In this document: piece by piece, positions 17,735 through 26,659 of the stretch
How positions within the stretch are numbered: position 1 is the stretch's first letter
How the letters are laid out: every line of letters starts with the position of its first letter
NCBI RefSeq assembly: GCF_017744155.1
Contig: NZ_JAGHQT010000001.1
Location: 62,001 to 126,000 of the forward strand
Direction: 5' to 3'
Length of the DNA: 64,000 bases
Source: Endozoicomonas sp. G2_1
Lineage (GTDB): Bacteria > Pseudomonadota > Gammaproteobacteria > Enterobacterales > Alteromonadaceae
Translations under genes and position numbers: made by a program
The notes under the pieces: model-generated
What the model was told of the DNA's origin: nothing
Database searches by the model: none
Seen by the model: only the letters and a program-made list of their open reading frames with translations

Positions 17735-18037
17735 ATGCTTTATTTAATTTACAGCGAAGACATTGAAAACAGCTTACCACTGAGAATGGAAGCAAGACCG
17801 GCTCACCTTGCTCGTTTAACTGAATTGCAAAATCAAGGTCGCTTAGTGATCGCCGGTCCATGTCCTGCCATTGACAGTGAAGACCCAGGACAAGCTGGTT
17901 TTACCGGTTCAATGGTTGTTGCAGAATTTAACAGCCTAGAAGATGCACAGGCATGGGCAGACCAAGACCCTTATGTCGACGCTGGCGTCTATCAAAAAGT
18001 CTCGGTTAAACCTTATAAAAAAGTATTACCGGCTTAA
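17735..18037 (+). CDS. yciI: YciI-family protein
   Basis: 100 residues of the ferredoxin-like YciI fold. The conserved start [36 protein letters not shown], the [17 protein letters not shown] region and the C-terminal [10 protein letters not shown] match E. coli YciI. The His-Asp pair proposed as a catalytic dyad in the family is present (HLARL and WADQDPY). A good Shine-Dalgarno (AGGA) precedes the ATG. Biochemical role not established. Confidence 0.95.
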   Translation: MLYLIYSEDIENSLPLRMEARPAHLARLTELQNQGRLVIAGPCPAIDSEDPGQAGFTGSMVVAEFNSLEDAQAWADQDPYVDAGVYQKVSVKPYKKVLPA

Positions 18038-18042
18038 TTAAC

Positions 18043-18516
18043 ATGGCTAGCTACATCACTCGCTTCGCTAAACTTGCGGTACTAACAAGCCTGCTGGCAA
18101 ATTCGGCAATTGCTTATGCTGCCCAGTCATCAATGGAAAAAAAAGAAATGATGGCTGGCGATAAAACAATGCAAATGCACGATAAAAAGATGATGATGCA
18201 AACTTGTCAGCGCGATCCAAAAAAGCCAATAGAATACGGTCGTTGTCTTGATAACGAGAAATCAAAACTCGATAGGTTGTTAACTACTTGGGTTAATAAT
18301 CACGTGTTTGAATTGGGAGAAACCGTCAAATCAACAGGTAGAAAGTCAGCGCTTAATATGTTCAACAAATCTCAAAAGAGTTTTGTAAATTATCGCGAAA
18401 ACAATTGTCGCTGGCACTATTTAGAGCGTTTGCCACACGACGATGCCAATCTCTATTACAAAGAGTGTTATCTTCGTTTAACCCAAGAGCGCATTGACGA
18501 GCTTCAGAAACACTAA
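18043..18516 (+). CDS. Secreted LprI-like (DUF1311) protein
   Basis: 157 residues with a signal peptide (cleavage near AYAAQ), a Met/Lys-rich stretch, and then the DUF1311/LprI-like domain with paired cysteines (TCQRDP, GRCLDNE, NNCRWHY, KECYLRLTQERI). The domain is named after a mycobacterial lysozyme inhibitor; whether this one inhibits lysozyme is unknown. It begins 5 bp after yciI and is probably cotranscribed. Confidence 0.75.
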   Translation: MASYITRFAKLAVLTSLLANSAIAYAAQSSMEKKEMMAGDKTMQMHDKKMMMQTCQRDPKKPIEYGRCLDNEKSKLDRLLTTWVNNHVFELGETVKSTGRKSALNMFNKSQKSFVNYRENNCRWHYLERLPHDDANLYYKECYLRLTQERIDELQKH

Positions 18517-18529
18517 TAGTTTCTGAAGC
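18501..18529. terminator. Perfect 11-bp hairpin at the end of the LprI-like gene
   Basis: GCTTCAGAAAC (18501-18511) and GTTTCTGAAGC (18519-18529) pair perfectly around a 7-base loop that contains the stop codon. No T tract follows, so factor-dependent termination or transcript protection is as likely as intrinsic termination. Confidence 0.4.
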
Positions 18530-18550
18530 GCACTGTGTTCACTCAATAAC

Positions 18551-19591
18551 TTAGGCCTGCTTAGGGTCGTCATCCCCCGAAAGCATTACCGCAAACCAAC
18601 GCCCTTCTTCAGAGCTTTCCAGACCGATTTTAATGATCATGGTCAATGGTACAGACAGCAGCATACCGACAGTTCCCAGCAGCCAGCCCCAGAAAATTAA
18701 CGATAAAAACACCACTAATGTCGACAAGCCTAAGCCTCGCCCTAAATAACGCGGTTCAACGACATTGCCCATTACGGTGTTAATGGCGAGGTAACCCAAA
18801 CCAATTAAACCGGCAGCGGCAGGGCTAAGCTGTAACAATGCCAGCGACATTGCAGGTACCGCAGCAATGATAGAGCCGATATTGGGAATGTAATTCAGCA
18901 AAAATGCTAGTACGCCCCAAAGTAAGAAAAAGTCTAAATTCATCGCCCATAGCATAGTCGACACCAAAACACCGGTTGCCAAACTCACTAAAGTTTTTAT
19001 TGCGAGATAGTTATTAACTGAGCTCAAAAAGCGATCAATTTGGTTTAAACGCATTTCAGGATCATCTAACGCTAAGTGTACTTTTTTCGGCAATGAAGAG
19101 GCTTCAAATAGCATGAAAATGACGGTAATGATGATTAAAAATAAATTAGCCATCACTCCACCTAACCCATTGAGCATAGTTGCGGCGAGCCCCATTGCGG
19201 CGGCAGGATCAAAATATTCAAACAACAAATCGGTCGACACCTGAATATTGTACTCGGCAAGTTTTTCAGTTAACCAAGTAAACTGCTCGGTTAGCTGTGC
19301 TCGGTACTCAGGCAGTAACTGTGAGAGCTGTGAGAGTGAGTTACCCACTAAACCGGCTATCGACAAGGCAATTGCTACGAAAATGACAATGACAGAAATC
19401 ACAGCAAGCCCTTTTGGCACCCGATAACTGGTTAGTTTAGCCACTAGAGGATTACAAATAATGGCAATAAACACCGACAATAAAAACGGTACTAAAATAT
19501 TGGTTGCAGTTTTAATGCCTGCAAAAATAACAAAAAGCGCCGCGGTAACAACTAACGCTTTTAAAACACTACTCGTGTTTACTTTTCCCAT
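18551..19591 (-). CDS. AI-2E family transporter (PerM-like membrane protein)
   Basis: ATG at 19591 is chosen over a TTG two codons upstream. The 346-residue protein has about eight membrane helices in the PerM arrangement, with the family's long amphipathic stretch between the first helices (about residues 75-130) and C-terminal motifs NYIPNIGSIIAAVPA and VVEPRYLGRGLGLSTLVVFLS. Members are associated with autoinducer-2 export or Na+/H+ antiport; the substrate here is unknown. Confidence 0.88.
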   Translation of the reverse strand: MGKVNTSSVLKALVVTAALFVIFAGIKTATNILVPFLLSVFIAIICNPLVAKLTSYRVPKGLAVISVIVIFVAIALSIAGLVGNSLSQLSQLLPEYRAQLTEQFTWLTEKLAEYNIQVSTDLLFEYFDPAAAMGLAATMLNGLGGVMANLFLIIITVIFMLFEASSLPKKVHLALDDPEMRLNQIDRFLSSVNNYLAIKTLVSLATGVLVSTMLWAMNLDFFLLWGVLAFLLNYIPNIGSIIAAVPAMSLALLQLSPAAAGLIGLGYLAINTVMGNVVEPRYLGRGLGLSTLVVFLSLIFWGWLLGTVGMLLSVPLTMIIKIGLESSEEGRWFAVMLSGDDDPKQA

Positions 19592-19739
19592 AATCAATCC
19601 ATATCATTGCAATAGCGCTACTATACGACAAACAAAGACAACTGAGTAGCTTTCGCCACTTATATCAAAGTACTAGCTATCAAAATACTCGCTAGCAAAA
19701 TGCTGACGTGAATACGTGTTAAAAGATATCAGTCGTCAG

Positions 19740-19775
19740 AATAAAAATAACCCGAGCACAATGGCTCGGGTTACT
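19740..19775 (-). terminator. Rho-independent terminator downstream of the ABC permease gene
   Basis: TAACCCGAGC (19748-19757) and GCTCGGGTTA (19764-19773) form a 10-bp GC-rich stem with a 6-base loop. On the minus strand it is followed by a T-rich tract, and it lies about 50 bp past the stop of the ybbP-like gene. Confidence 0.8.
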
Positions 19776-19825
19776 ATCAATAAAAAGGTGTTTTGTCAGT
19801 CAGTTAATTCAAAAAGCTCGAAGTT

Positions 19826-22393
19826 TTACATGGTTCGACGAATAAGGGTGACACTCGACAAATTGAGTAATCGCCAGCAACTGAGTAAACCAATAAAACC
19901 AACAAAACTGGCGCCAGCAACAATGCCTAGTAACCAATAAGGCAAGTGTAAACTCACGGTCATATCAAACACTCGGCTTTGAATGACATAAACCGCAATT
20001 TCCATGGCGACACTTGCCATAAAACCTGCCAATGCGCCGAGAGCGACGAACTCGAACAAAACGCTATTACGCAGTAAACTGCCCTTGGCGCCAAGTGTTC
20101 TCAATATTGCCAGCTCGCGCTCGCGCTCTTCCATACTCGCTTGTACTTGTGCCACTAACACTAAACTGCCCGCCAAAACGACCAGTACTAAAATGAACTC
20201 AACGGCTATTGAAACCTTGTCAATAACACTGCGTAATTGGTTAATCAGGGCATCAACATCAATCATACTGATGGTTGGATACTGGCTGAGAAAGTCTTGC
20301 AGTAGCTCTTTTTTCGACGGTTCAACATACAGCGAAGTAATATAAGTGGCGGGAAAATCCGCCAGCACTTGCGGACTAAAAATCATAAAGAAATTTGGTT
20401 GCAGTGCTTGCCAGTTTACTTCCCGTACACTGGTAACGGGCACGCTGAACTCTTCACTGCCTAGCTGAAACGTCAGTGTATCGCCAACACCAATATCCAA
20501 TCTTTCAGCGACGCCCTGCTCAATCGACACTTGTGTTTTTTGGTCTTGTTCAGACCACCAGCTGCCGTCAATCACCTCGTTCTCAGTTGGCAATGATGCC
20601 CGCCAAGTCAAATTTAACTCACGACCGACACCACGGCGGCCGTTATCGGCTTCTTCATCTTCTTCCTTGCTTACCCTGCGCGCGACTCGCTCGTCGTTAA
20701 TCGCGGTTAAACGACCTCTAACAACTGGGTACAAACCACTAGAAACAATATTATTGTCAGATAAGAATTCGTTAACACGGTCAATTTGCTGACCGGAAAT
20801 ATTAACTAAAAAACGGTTGGCGGCATTATCGGGTAACTGCTGTTGCCACTCATCTATCAAGGCATTTTTCATGACCACTATCAGTAGCAATAACTTAATC
20901 GCAATGGTGAAACTGATCAGTTGAACACTGTTTTCTTTCGCTCGTCTTTGCAAATTAGCCATAGCCAAGTGCCATGACTTGCCCGCTTGGCTACCAGCTC
21001 GCCGACCTGCATTAATTAATACTCGACTGAACAAAAGTAAAATGCCCACCACGATTAAACCGCCCGCTAACAGCGCGACACTGAGCATTAAATCGCGACT
21101 AAAGACAAACAATAACGTAAACAAGGCAACAAAAGCCGGTAAATAGTTCAACCACGCCTTGCGATTTTCGTCTTGATAACCGCGCAAGATACTCAAAGGC
21201 TTAGTCGCAACCAAACTTTTCAGTGGTTCAATGGCAAATGCCAAGGCGCAAATTAATCCAGTAATAATGGCAACAATAAATGGATACCAAGCAAAGTAGT
21301 TTTCATCGAGTTCTACCTGCTCAGCCATGGCGCTAAGACCAACCTGTAATATGCCATAGCCAACGAGTAAACCAATCGAAATACTGACAATACTAAGCAG
21401 CGACCAGTGCAAACAGTACAGTTTGGTGATGTAAGCTTTTGATGCCCCCATGGCTTTAAAAATAGCAACGCTGGGCTGATGGCGCTGACTGTAACGCCTG
21501 CTGGCGACCGCTACCGCCACAGCCGCCAATACAATCCCCAACATACTGGCAAGAGATAAGTATTTTTGCGCCCGATTTAACGCGCCAGCCAATGGCGACT
21601 GTCCAGATTCGATATCAATCCAACGTTGGGTTTCGTTAACTTGAGGTTTAAGCCAGTCTTCAAAACTCTCAATCGCTGACGGCTCACCGGCAAACAAATA
21701 ACTGTAGCTTAAACGGCTGCCCGGCTGCACCAGCTCGGTTTGGGCAATATCGTCAATATTGATAAAAACCTGTGGTCCAGAGGTAAAGACACTGAATGAA
21801 GCATTAGGAATTTGGCTAATCACGCCTGCCACTTTAAAAGTGGAACCCCCCACTTCAATCTCATCGCCAACACTAATTTCAAGTTGCTTTAAGCCATTTA
21901 CGGCAATCCACGCCTCACCACGCGCCGGTGCATTAACGGGTTTTGCGTCGGCTAAATCGGCGCTGTCGCTTACCAGTAACTCCCCTCTTAACGGGTAAGC
22001 TGCCGACACTGCTGATAAATCAGCTAAAGCCATATTGTTGCCAGCAAAGACAATTGAAGACATTTCTAGCTGCTGAGCATGAACCACAGCATTACGCTCA
22101 GCTTCGGTCAAAATATCGGGCGCTATTGGCCTTGATGATTCCAACACTCGGTCAGCAGCAATAAAAGTTGTACTTTCATTTATCAGCGCACGTTTGATAT
22201 GACTTGAAAAGCCCGACAGTGAAAACACCGCCGACACCGCTAGCACGATGGCGAGCAAAATAATGGTCAATTCACCGCGTTTGAGCTCGTGTTTTAATAA
22301 CAATAGTGCGTGTTTTAGCCAGTGCTTATTGCCCTTGCTACTACTTTCAACTGATTGACTGCCAGAGCTGTTCAAAGAAGTGTTCGTCGACAT
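19826..22393 (-). CDS. ybbP: FtsX-like ABC transporter permease (YbbP family)
   Basis: 855 residues with two FtsX-type permease modules: an N-terminal helix near residue 45, a large periplasmic domain, helices near 270-430, further helices, and a C-terminal block of three helices. The family motif region AILRTLGAKGSLLRNSVLFEF is visible near residue 765. With YbbA it forms an ABC system of the MacB/LolCDE type that does mechanical work on envelope substrates rather than classical transport. E. coli YbbP is 804 residues. It starts 12 bp after the ybbA stop and is followed by a terminator. Confidence 0.92.
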   Translation of the reverse strand: MSTNTSLNSSGSQSVESSSKGNKHWLKHALLLLKHELKRGELTIILLAIVLAVSAVFSLSGFSSHIKRALINESTTFIAADRVLESSRPIAPDILTEAERNAVVHAQQLEMSSIVFAGNNMALADLSAVSAAYPLRGELLVSDSADLADAKPVNAPARGEAWIAVNGLKQLEISVGDEIEVGGSTFKVAGVISQIPNASFSVFTSGPQVFINIDDIAQTELVQPGSRLSYSYLFAGEPSAIESFEDWLKPQVNETQRWIDIESGQSPLAGALNRAQKYLSLASMLGIVLAAVAVAVASRRYSQRHQPSVAIFKAMGASKAYITKLYCLHWSLLSIVSISIGLLVGYGILQVGLSAMAEQVELDENYFAWYPFIVAIITGLICALAFAIEPLKSLVATKPLSILRGYQDENRKAWLNYLPAFVALFTLLFVFSRDLMLSVALLAGGLIVVGILLLFSRVLINAGRRAGSQAGKSWHLAMANLQRRAKENSVQLISFTIAIKLLLLIVVMKNALIDEWQQQLPDNAANRFLVNISGQQIDRVNEFLSDNNIVSSGLYPVVRGRLTAINDERVARRVSKEEDEEADNGRRGVGRELNLTWRASLPTENEVIDGSWWSEQDQKTQVSIEQGVAERLDIGVGDTLTFQLGSEEFSVPVTSVREVNWQALQPNFFMIFSPQVLADFPATYITSLYVEPSKKELLQDFLSQYPTISMIDVDALINQLRSVIDKVSIAVEFILVLVVLAGSLVLVAQVQASMEERERELAILRTLGAKGSLLRNSVLFEFVALGALAGFMASVAMEIAVYVIQSRVFDMTVSLHLPYWLLGIVAGASFVGFIGLLSCWRLLNLSSVTLIRRTM

Positions 22394-22405
22394 CGATTGA
22401 TTCCC

Positions 22406-23146
22406 TTAGCTCACTTGCGCAACATTGGCTAGGTCTGATGCCTGATTATCGTAGGACTCGGCAGAAGATTCGGTTAACTGGCCAGAATCCATCACCACTT
22501 GACGTTGGCAACGGGCAGCGAGTTTAGGATCATGAGTTACTAATACCAAGGTAGTGCCAAATTTCTTATTCATATCGAACAGCAACTCTGCGATGTGAAG
22601 CCCAGTGCGAGTGTCGAGGTTGCCGGTTGGTTCGTCGGCAAACAAAATATCTGGCTGAGAAATAAAGGCGCGAGCGATAGCAACCCGCTGCTGCTCACCT
22701 CCTGACAGCTGAGACGGATAATGATCTGCCCGATCAGCCAAGGCAACTTGTGCTAATAATTCCCTCGCCTTTTGCTCGGCATTAGGAATATTGGCCAGTT
22801 CAGCCGGCAGCATGACATTTTCTAGCGCGGTTAAACTATTTACCAACAAAAACTGCTGAAAGATAAAGCCGACGTATTTTGCTCTGACGGCGCTGCGCTG
22901 CTCTTCGTTTAACTGGTGCAGAGGTTGATGTTTTAAATAAACCTCGCCGGTGCTTGGTGTATCAAGGCCAGCAATGATCGACAATAACGTTGATTTACCC
23001 GAACCCGACGCGCCTACAATGGCAATTGTCTCACTGGCATTAACATCTAAGGATATAGGTTGTAAGATATTTAACGATTTTCCATCAAGCTCAACTGATT
23101 TAGTGAGTTCGCGCAATGACAATATATTTTCGGAAGCTAATTTCAT
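22406..23146 (-). CDS. ybbA: ABC transporter ATP-binding protein (YbbA family)
   Basis: A complete ABC ATPase: Walker A GASGSGKST, signature LSGGEQQRVAIARAF, Walker B ILFADEPTGNLD, and the H-loop His in VLVTHDPK. The ATG at 23146 gives the normal N-terminus; an in-frame ATG 14 codons upstream also exists. The chosen start codon overlaps the tesA start on the other strand, both sharing CATG at 23144-23147. It forms an operon with the permease gene downstream. Confidence 0.92.
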   Translation of the reverse strand: MKLASENILSLRELTKSVELDGKSLNILQPISLDVNASETIAIVGASGSGKSTLLSIIAGLDTPSTGEVYLKHQPLHQLNEEQRSAVRAKYVGFIFQQFLLVNSLTALENVMLPAELANIPNAEQKARELLAQVALADRADHYPSQLSGGEQQRVAIARAFISQPDILFADEPTGNLDTRTGLHIAELLFDMNKKFGTTLVLVTHDPKLAARCQRQVVMDSGQLTESSAESYDNQASDLANVAQVS

Positions 23147-23765
23147 GATAAAGAATACTTTTCTGTTATTAATTTTGCTGCTCAACACCCTGTTCGCAGC
23201 GAACGCTTGGGCTAAAGCCTCTATTTTATTACTAGGTGATAGCCTGAGCGCAAGCTATGGTATGAAACAAAATCAGGGCTGGGCTCACTTGCTTAATCAA
23301 GAGCTTGAAGCCCAAGAGAAACCATACACTATTGTCAATGCTAGCATAAGTGGTGAAACCACAGGCGGCGGTTTATCTCGCTTACCGGGCATATTATCGA
23401 AACAAAAAGTCGACTATTTAATCATTGAACTAGGCGGAAATGACGGCCTTCGAGGCTTCCCTCCTAACTTGATTAAAAACAATTTGTTACAAATGATCGA
23501 CCTGGCTAATGCGGCAAAAGTGCCAGTTTTCCTGATGAATATACGCATTCCGCCAAATTACGGACCAAGGTACAACAAAATGTTCGGTGATGTATTTGCG
23601 CAAGTCGCCGAAGAAAAGCAAGTGCAATTGTTACCGTTTTTCATCGAGTCGGTTGCGGTTAAGTCTGAGCTGATGCAAGCAGATGGTATTCACCCAACCG
23701 TTGAAGCTCAACCGCTGATTGTCGATATTATGAAAGATCAATTGGCCGAAATAATCCCGCATTAA
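23145..23765 (+). CDS. tesA: Periplasmic acyl-CoA thioesterase I / lysophospholipase L1 (SGNH hydrolase)
   Basis: 206 residues with a signal peptide (LLILLLNTLFAANAWA). The four SGNH blocks are present: GDSLSASYG (catalytic Ser), SISGETTGGG, ELGGNDGLRG and DGIHP (catalytic Asp and His). The frame is open further upstream, but the ATG at 23145 restores the signal peptide and follows a CGGAAG ribosome site. Divergent from ybbA, as in E. coli, but with overlapping start codons. Confidence 0.95.
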   Translation: MIKNTFLLLILLLNTLFAANAWAKASILLLGDSLSASYGMKQNQGWAHLLNQELEAQEKPYTIVNASISGETTGGGLSRLPGILSKQKVDYLIIELGGNDGLRGFPPNLIKNNLLQMIDLANAAKVPVFLMNIRIPPNYGPRYNKMFGDVFAQVAEEKQVQLLPFFIESVAVKSELMQADGIHPTVEAQPLIVDIMKDQLAEIIPH

Positions 23766-23828
23766 TGCTAAAAGTGTCAGCGCTCAACCACAAGTGCTGT
23801 CTAATTTTCTTGTACAGGAAGTCGTAAT

Positions 23829-25391
23829 ATGGAATTTATTTGGATTCTGTTTGCATTTGTTTGTGGCTTGGCCGCTAAGGTCGTGTCACTGCCGCCGTCT
23901 ATTGGCTACCTGCTCGCAGGCTTTGTTCTGCATTTTTTAGGTTTTAACCCAGACGCTAACTTACAGACACTAGCAGATTTAGGAATTACCCTAATGCTGT
24001 TTACTATTGGTTTAAAACTCAACGTTAAAGATTTGATTAAAACCGAAGTATGGGGCGGCGCATTAAGCCACTCGAGCTTATGGCTTATCTTTTCGCTAGT
24101 GTTAGTGAAACTATTTGCCATTATTGGCTTAAGCCAGTTTGCCAGCCTATCGCTGGCTAATGCCGCAATAATTGGTTTTGCATTGAGTTTTAGCAGCACC
24201 GTATGTGTTGTGAAGCTGCTTGAAGAACAAGGGGAAATGCGCACCCGCCACGGTAAACTCGCCATTGGTGTATTAGTTATTCAAGACATTGTTGCCGTGG
24301 CATTTTTAGTGTTAGCAACTGGTAAAACACCTTCTGTTTGGGCGTTGGCCTTGATTGGCTTGTGGTTTGTTCGCCCACTTGTCTCACTAATAATCAATAA
24401 AGTAGGTCACGGAGAACTAATTCCATTAACTGGCTTTCTCCTTGCTCTAGGGGCATACGAATTATTCGAGTTGGTAAAAATAAAAGGCGATTTGGGTGCC
24501 TTGATTATCGGTATGTTGTTAGCTTCACATCCAAAAGCAAGCGAAATCAATAAATCGCTACTCAATTTTAAAGACTTATTTTTAATTGGTTTTTTCTTAC
24601 TCATTGGCTTTACCGCATTACCTACGCTAGAAATGTTGTCTATTGCGGCACTACTCACGTTAGTGTTACCCATTAAGTTTGCTGGGTTTTATTTGCTGTT
24701 TAGCGCGTTAAAGCTAAAAACGCGTACTTCTTTTCTCGCCGCACTTGCCCTTGGCAACTACAGTGAATTTGGTTTGATAGTCGCTTCACTGAGTGTTACC
24801 GCCGGCTGGCTAACCAAAGAATGGTTGGTGATCTTAGCATTGGCAGTATCACTGTCATTTGTCTTGACCAATGTTTTATATAAATACGCAGATAGTATTT
24901 TTGCCCACTGCAAAGGCAGTTTGAAACGCGCAGAGCGTTCAACTCGCCTAGCGGAAGACGTTTTTAATCAACCGTGTGACTCACCTATTGTCGTGGTTGG
25001 TTTAGGTCGAGTTGGTATGGGTGCATACCAAGCACTTGCTGAACAGGTCGGCAAACAGGTGTGGGGGCTAGATGCTGAGCGAACTAAAATTGACTGGTTA
25101 AATAGCCGAGGCTTCCAAGCTTATTTGGGCGATGCGGAAGATCGCGACTTTTGGGAGAATGTTGATTTAACCCGAGTAAAGTTAATTTTGATCGCAGTCC
25201 CGAAAGTACAAGATACGATTAATATTAATAAACAACTCAAAAAAGCAAATTACTGTGGCCAAACCGCCGCTATTGCCCGATTTGACGATGAGAGGCAAGA
25301 ACTAGAAGCCTTGGGGATCGATAAAGTTTTCAACTTTTACACCGAAGCCGGTGTTGGTTTCGCTGAAGAAAGTATGGCAATGATCAAATAG
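23829..25391 (+). CDS. CPA2-family cation:proton antiporter with TrkA-N domain (KefB/YbaL type)
   Basis: 520 residues. About twelve membrane helices form the Na+/H+ exchanger domain (LADLGITLMLFTIGLKL, FALSFSSTVCVVKLLEEQGEMRTRHGK, VLVIQDIVAV with the conserved acid). A cytoplasmic RCK/TrkA-N Rossmann domain follows, with VVVGLGRVGMGAYQAL near residue 392. The family exchanges K+ or Na+ for protons under nucleotide or glutathione control. The ion is not determinable here. Confidence 0.88.
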   Translation: MEFIWILFAFVCGLAAKVVSLPPSIGYLLAGFVLHFLGFNPDANLQTLADLGITLMLFTIGLKLNVKDLIKTEVWGGALSHSSLWLIFSLVLVKLFAIIGLSQFASLSLANAAIIGFALSFSSTVCVVKLLEEQGEMRTRHGKLAIGVLVIQDIVAVAFLVLATGKTPSVWALALIGLWFVRPLVSLIINKVGHGELIPLTGFLLALGAYELFELVKIKGDLGALIIGMLLASHPKASEINKSLLNFKDLFLIGFFLLIGFTALPTLEMLSIAALLTLVLPIKFAGFYLLFSALKLKTRTSFLAALALGNYSEFGLIVASLSVTAGWLTKEWLVILALAVSLSFVLTNVLYKYADSIFAHCKGSLKRAERSTRLAEDVFNQPCDSPIVVVGLGRVGMGAYQALAEQVGKQVWGLDAERTKIDWLNSRGFQAYLGDAEDRDFWENVDLTRVKLILIAVPKVQDTININKQLKKANYCGQTAAIARFDDERQELEALGIDKVFNFYTEAGVGFAEESMAMIK

Positions 25392-25410
25392 ATTCAGCTT
25401 CAGGCACTTG

Positions 25411-25455
25411 AGCTGTCGGTAAATATCGAACATTTTGCTATTTTTACTGACAGCT
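25411..25455 (+). terminator. Weak hairpin downstream of the antiporter gene
   Basis: AGCTGTCGGTAAA (25411-25423) pairs with TTTACTGACAGCT (25443-25455) with one G-U pair and a 19-base loop. No T tract follows, so intrinsic termination is uncertain. Confidence 0.3.
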
Positions 25456-25513
25456 AAATAACTGCAATAAAGGTTCGAGATAAAGAAGTAACATTAGATA
25501 TTAAATTACAGGC

Positions 25514-25544
25514 GAAAAAAAACCGACTTGCGTCGGTTTTTTTC
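25514..25544 (-). terminator. Rho-independent terminator of the tRNA operon
   Basis: AAACCGAC (25520-25527), loop TTGC, and GTCGGTTT form a stem flanked by A and T runs on both sides, so it can work in both directions. It lies about 30 bp past the last tRNA-Glu gene on the minus strand. Confidence 0.85.
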
Positions 25545-25570
25545 TTTAGCATTAACAACGCCAAATTTAG

Positions 25571-25646
25571 TGGCATCCCTAAGGGGATTCGAACCCCTGT
25601 TACCGCCGTGAAAGGGCGGTGTCCTAGGCCTCTAGACGATAGGGAC
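25571..25646 (-). tRNA. tRNA-Glu (TTC), copy 4 in transcription order
   Basis: 76 nt with encoded CCA. The acceptor stem GTCCCTA/TAGGGAT has a G1-U72 wobble. The anticodon stem-loop is CCGCC-CTTTCAC-GGCGG with anticodon TTC, and the T arm is AGGGG-TTCGAAT-CCCCT. Identical to the three other copies. Confidence 0.97.
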
Positions 25647-25704
25647 ACAAACTTGTGTCTGCTTAATGACCTGTACATCACTAAACATAAATTTTAATTG
25701 TTGG

Positions 25705-25780
25705 TGGCATCCCTAAGGGGATTCGAACCCCTGTTACCGCCGTGAAAGGGCGGTGTCCTAGGCCTCTAGACGATAGGGAC
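25705..25780 (-). tRNA. tRNA-Glu (TTC), copy 3 in transcription order
   Basis: Identical 76-nt gene with anticodon TTC and encoded CCA. The upstream spacer (25781 onward) is almost identical to that before copy 2, showing tandem duplication of a unit of about 211-213 bp. Confidence 0.97.
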
Positions 25781-26096
25781 ACAATTTACTTACTTAAGCA
25801 TATTCTCAAATAAGTGATTAAGATTAAACAAAAGCTTGCGCTAATGGCCTAATTAATCTCAATTGTGTACTATATTGCTTTCGCTCAGATACACTTTTCC
25901 CAACAATGTAAAATGAGTGGCATCCCTAAGGGGATTCGAACCCCTGTTACCGCCGTGAAAGGGCGGTGTCCTAGGCCTCTAGACGATAGGGACACAATTT
26001 ACTTACTTAAGCATATTCTTAAATAAGTGATTAAGATTAAACAAAAGCTTGCGCTAATGGCCTAATTAATCTCAATTGTGTACTGGCTTAGATACA
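25781..26096 (-). repeat. Tandemly duplicated tRNA spacer
   Basis: The stretch starting ACAATTTACTTACTTAAGCA at 25781 and again at 25994 is nearly identical over roughly 90 bases (one C/T difference seen), ending in AATTGTGTAC before the copies diverge. Together with the identical tRNA genes this marks a recent tandem duplication of a tRNA plus spacer unit. Confidence 0.85.
25918..25993 (-). tRNA. tRNA-Glu (TTC), copy 2 in transcription order
   Basis: Identical 76-nt gene with anticodon TTC and encoded CCA, part of the tandem array. Confidence 0.97.
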
Positions 26097-26128
26097 CGTT
26101 ACTCATTTTCTTTTTACTTCCGAAGAAG

Positions 26129-26204
26129 TGGCATCCCTAAGGGGATTCGAACCCCTGTTACCGCCGTGAAAGGGCGGTGTCCTAGGCCTCTAGACGATAG
26201 GGAC
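26129..26204 (-). tRNA. tRNA-Glu (TTC), copy 1 in transcription order
   Basis: Identical 76-nt gene with anticodon TTC and encoded CCA. It follows tRNA-Ala after a short unique spacer. Confidence 0.97.
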
Positions 26205-26237
26205 ACTGTTATTTCAAAATCACTCAAAGAGTAATAA

Positions 26238-26313
26238 TGGTGGAGCCATGCGGGATCGAACCGCAGACCTCTTCGCTGCCAGCGAAGCGCTCTCCCAGCT
26301 GAGCTATGGCCCC
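26238..26313 (-). tRNA. tRNA-Ala (GGC)
   Basis: 76 nt with encoded CCA. The anticodon stem-loop is CTTCG-CTGGCAG-CGAAG with anticodon GGC, the acceptor stem begins GGGGCCA, and the T arm is GCGGTTCGATCCCGC. First gene of the tRNA operon, directly behind a strong promoter. Confidence 0.97.
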
Positions 26314-26649
26314 TTTTACAGGTACTTTCAGTGAGTGACCTAGTACTCGTTGAAAGCGAGGCGCATTCTAAGCACCCCCTGCTCTAGTGTCAACAATTAT
26401 TTCGAAAAAAAAGTGTTTTTTTGTGATCTTTTTACCTGAACGTTCAATATCCCACCAAAATGATTATTTTTTGGGTTATCAAGGTCTTAGCTGAGCAAAT
26501 TTACAGCAATATCAACGGCTATAGTAAGGAACTTGTCAGTAACTAACACGCATAAATAAACCGAGAACTTTTACTAATTGGTTAACTCGCTTTATTTCTC
26601 GATTAATTCTAGGTAAGGTAAAAACACTTATGATTAGAACAATAACTCA
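26314..26649. other. Intergenic region between the tRNA operon and the yvcK-like gene
   Basis: 336 bp. It holds the tRNA promoter (26365-26393), an AT-rich upstream stretch (26400-26430) that could act as an UP element for it, and a nine-codon open frame (26630-26659) overlapping the start of the gene to the right. Confidence 0.6.
26365..26393 (-). promoter_or_regulatory. Strong sigma-70 promoter of the tRNA operon
   Basis: Read on the minus strand: TTGACA (26388-26393), a 17-bp spacer, TAGAAT (26365-26370), then a GC-rich discriminator (GCGCCTCGC). The perfect -35, optimal spacing and GC-rich discriminator are hallmarks of stringently controlled stable-RNA promoters. Confidence 0.9.
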
Positions 26650-26659
26650 ATGCAACTAG
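26630..26659 (+). CDS. Possible nine-codon leader frame overlapping the yvcK-like start
   Basis: ATG at 26630 preceded by an AAGGT ribosome-site-like sequence encodes MIRTITQCN and stops at 26657-26659, ten bases past the start codon of the next gene (26650), in another frame. The downstream ATG itself has no obvious ribosome site. Coupled translation is possible; chance is not excluded. Confidence 0.3.
   Translation: MIRTITQCN

Noticed and set aside
25571-26204. CRISPR-like regularly spaced repeats
   Set aside because: The repeated units are complete tRNA-Glu genes, and the spacers are themselves duplicated rather than unique.
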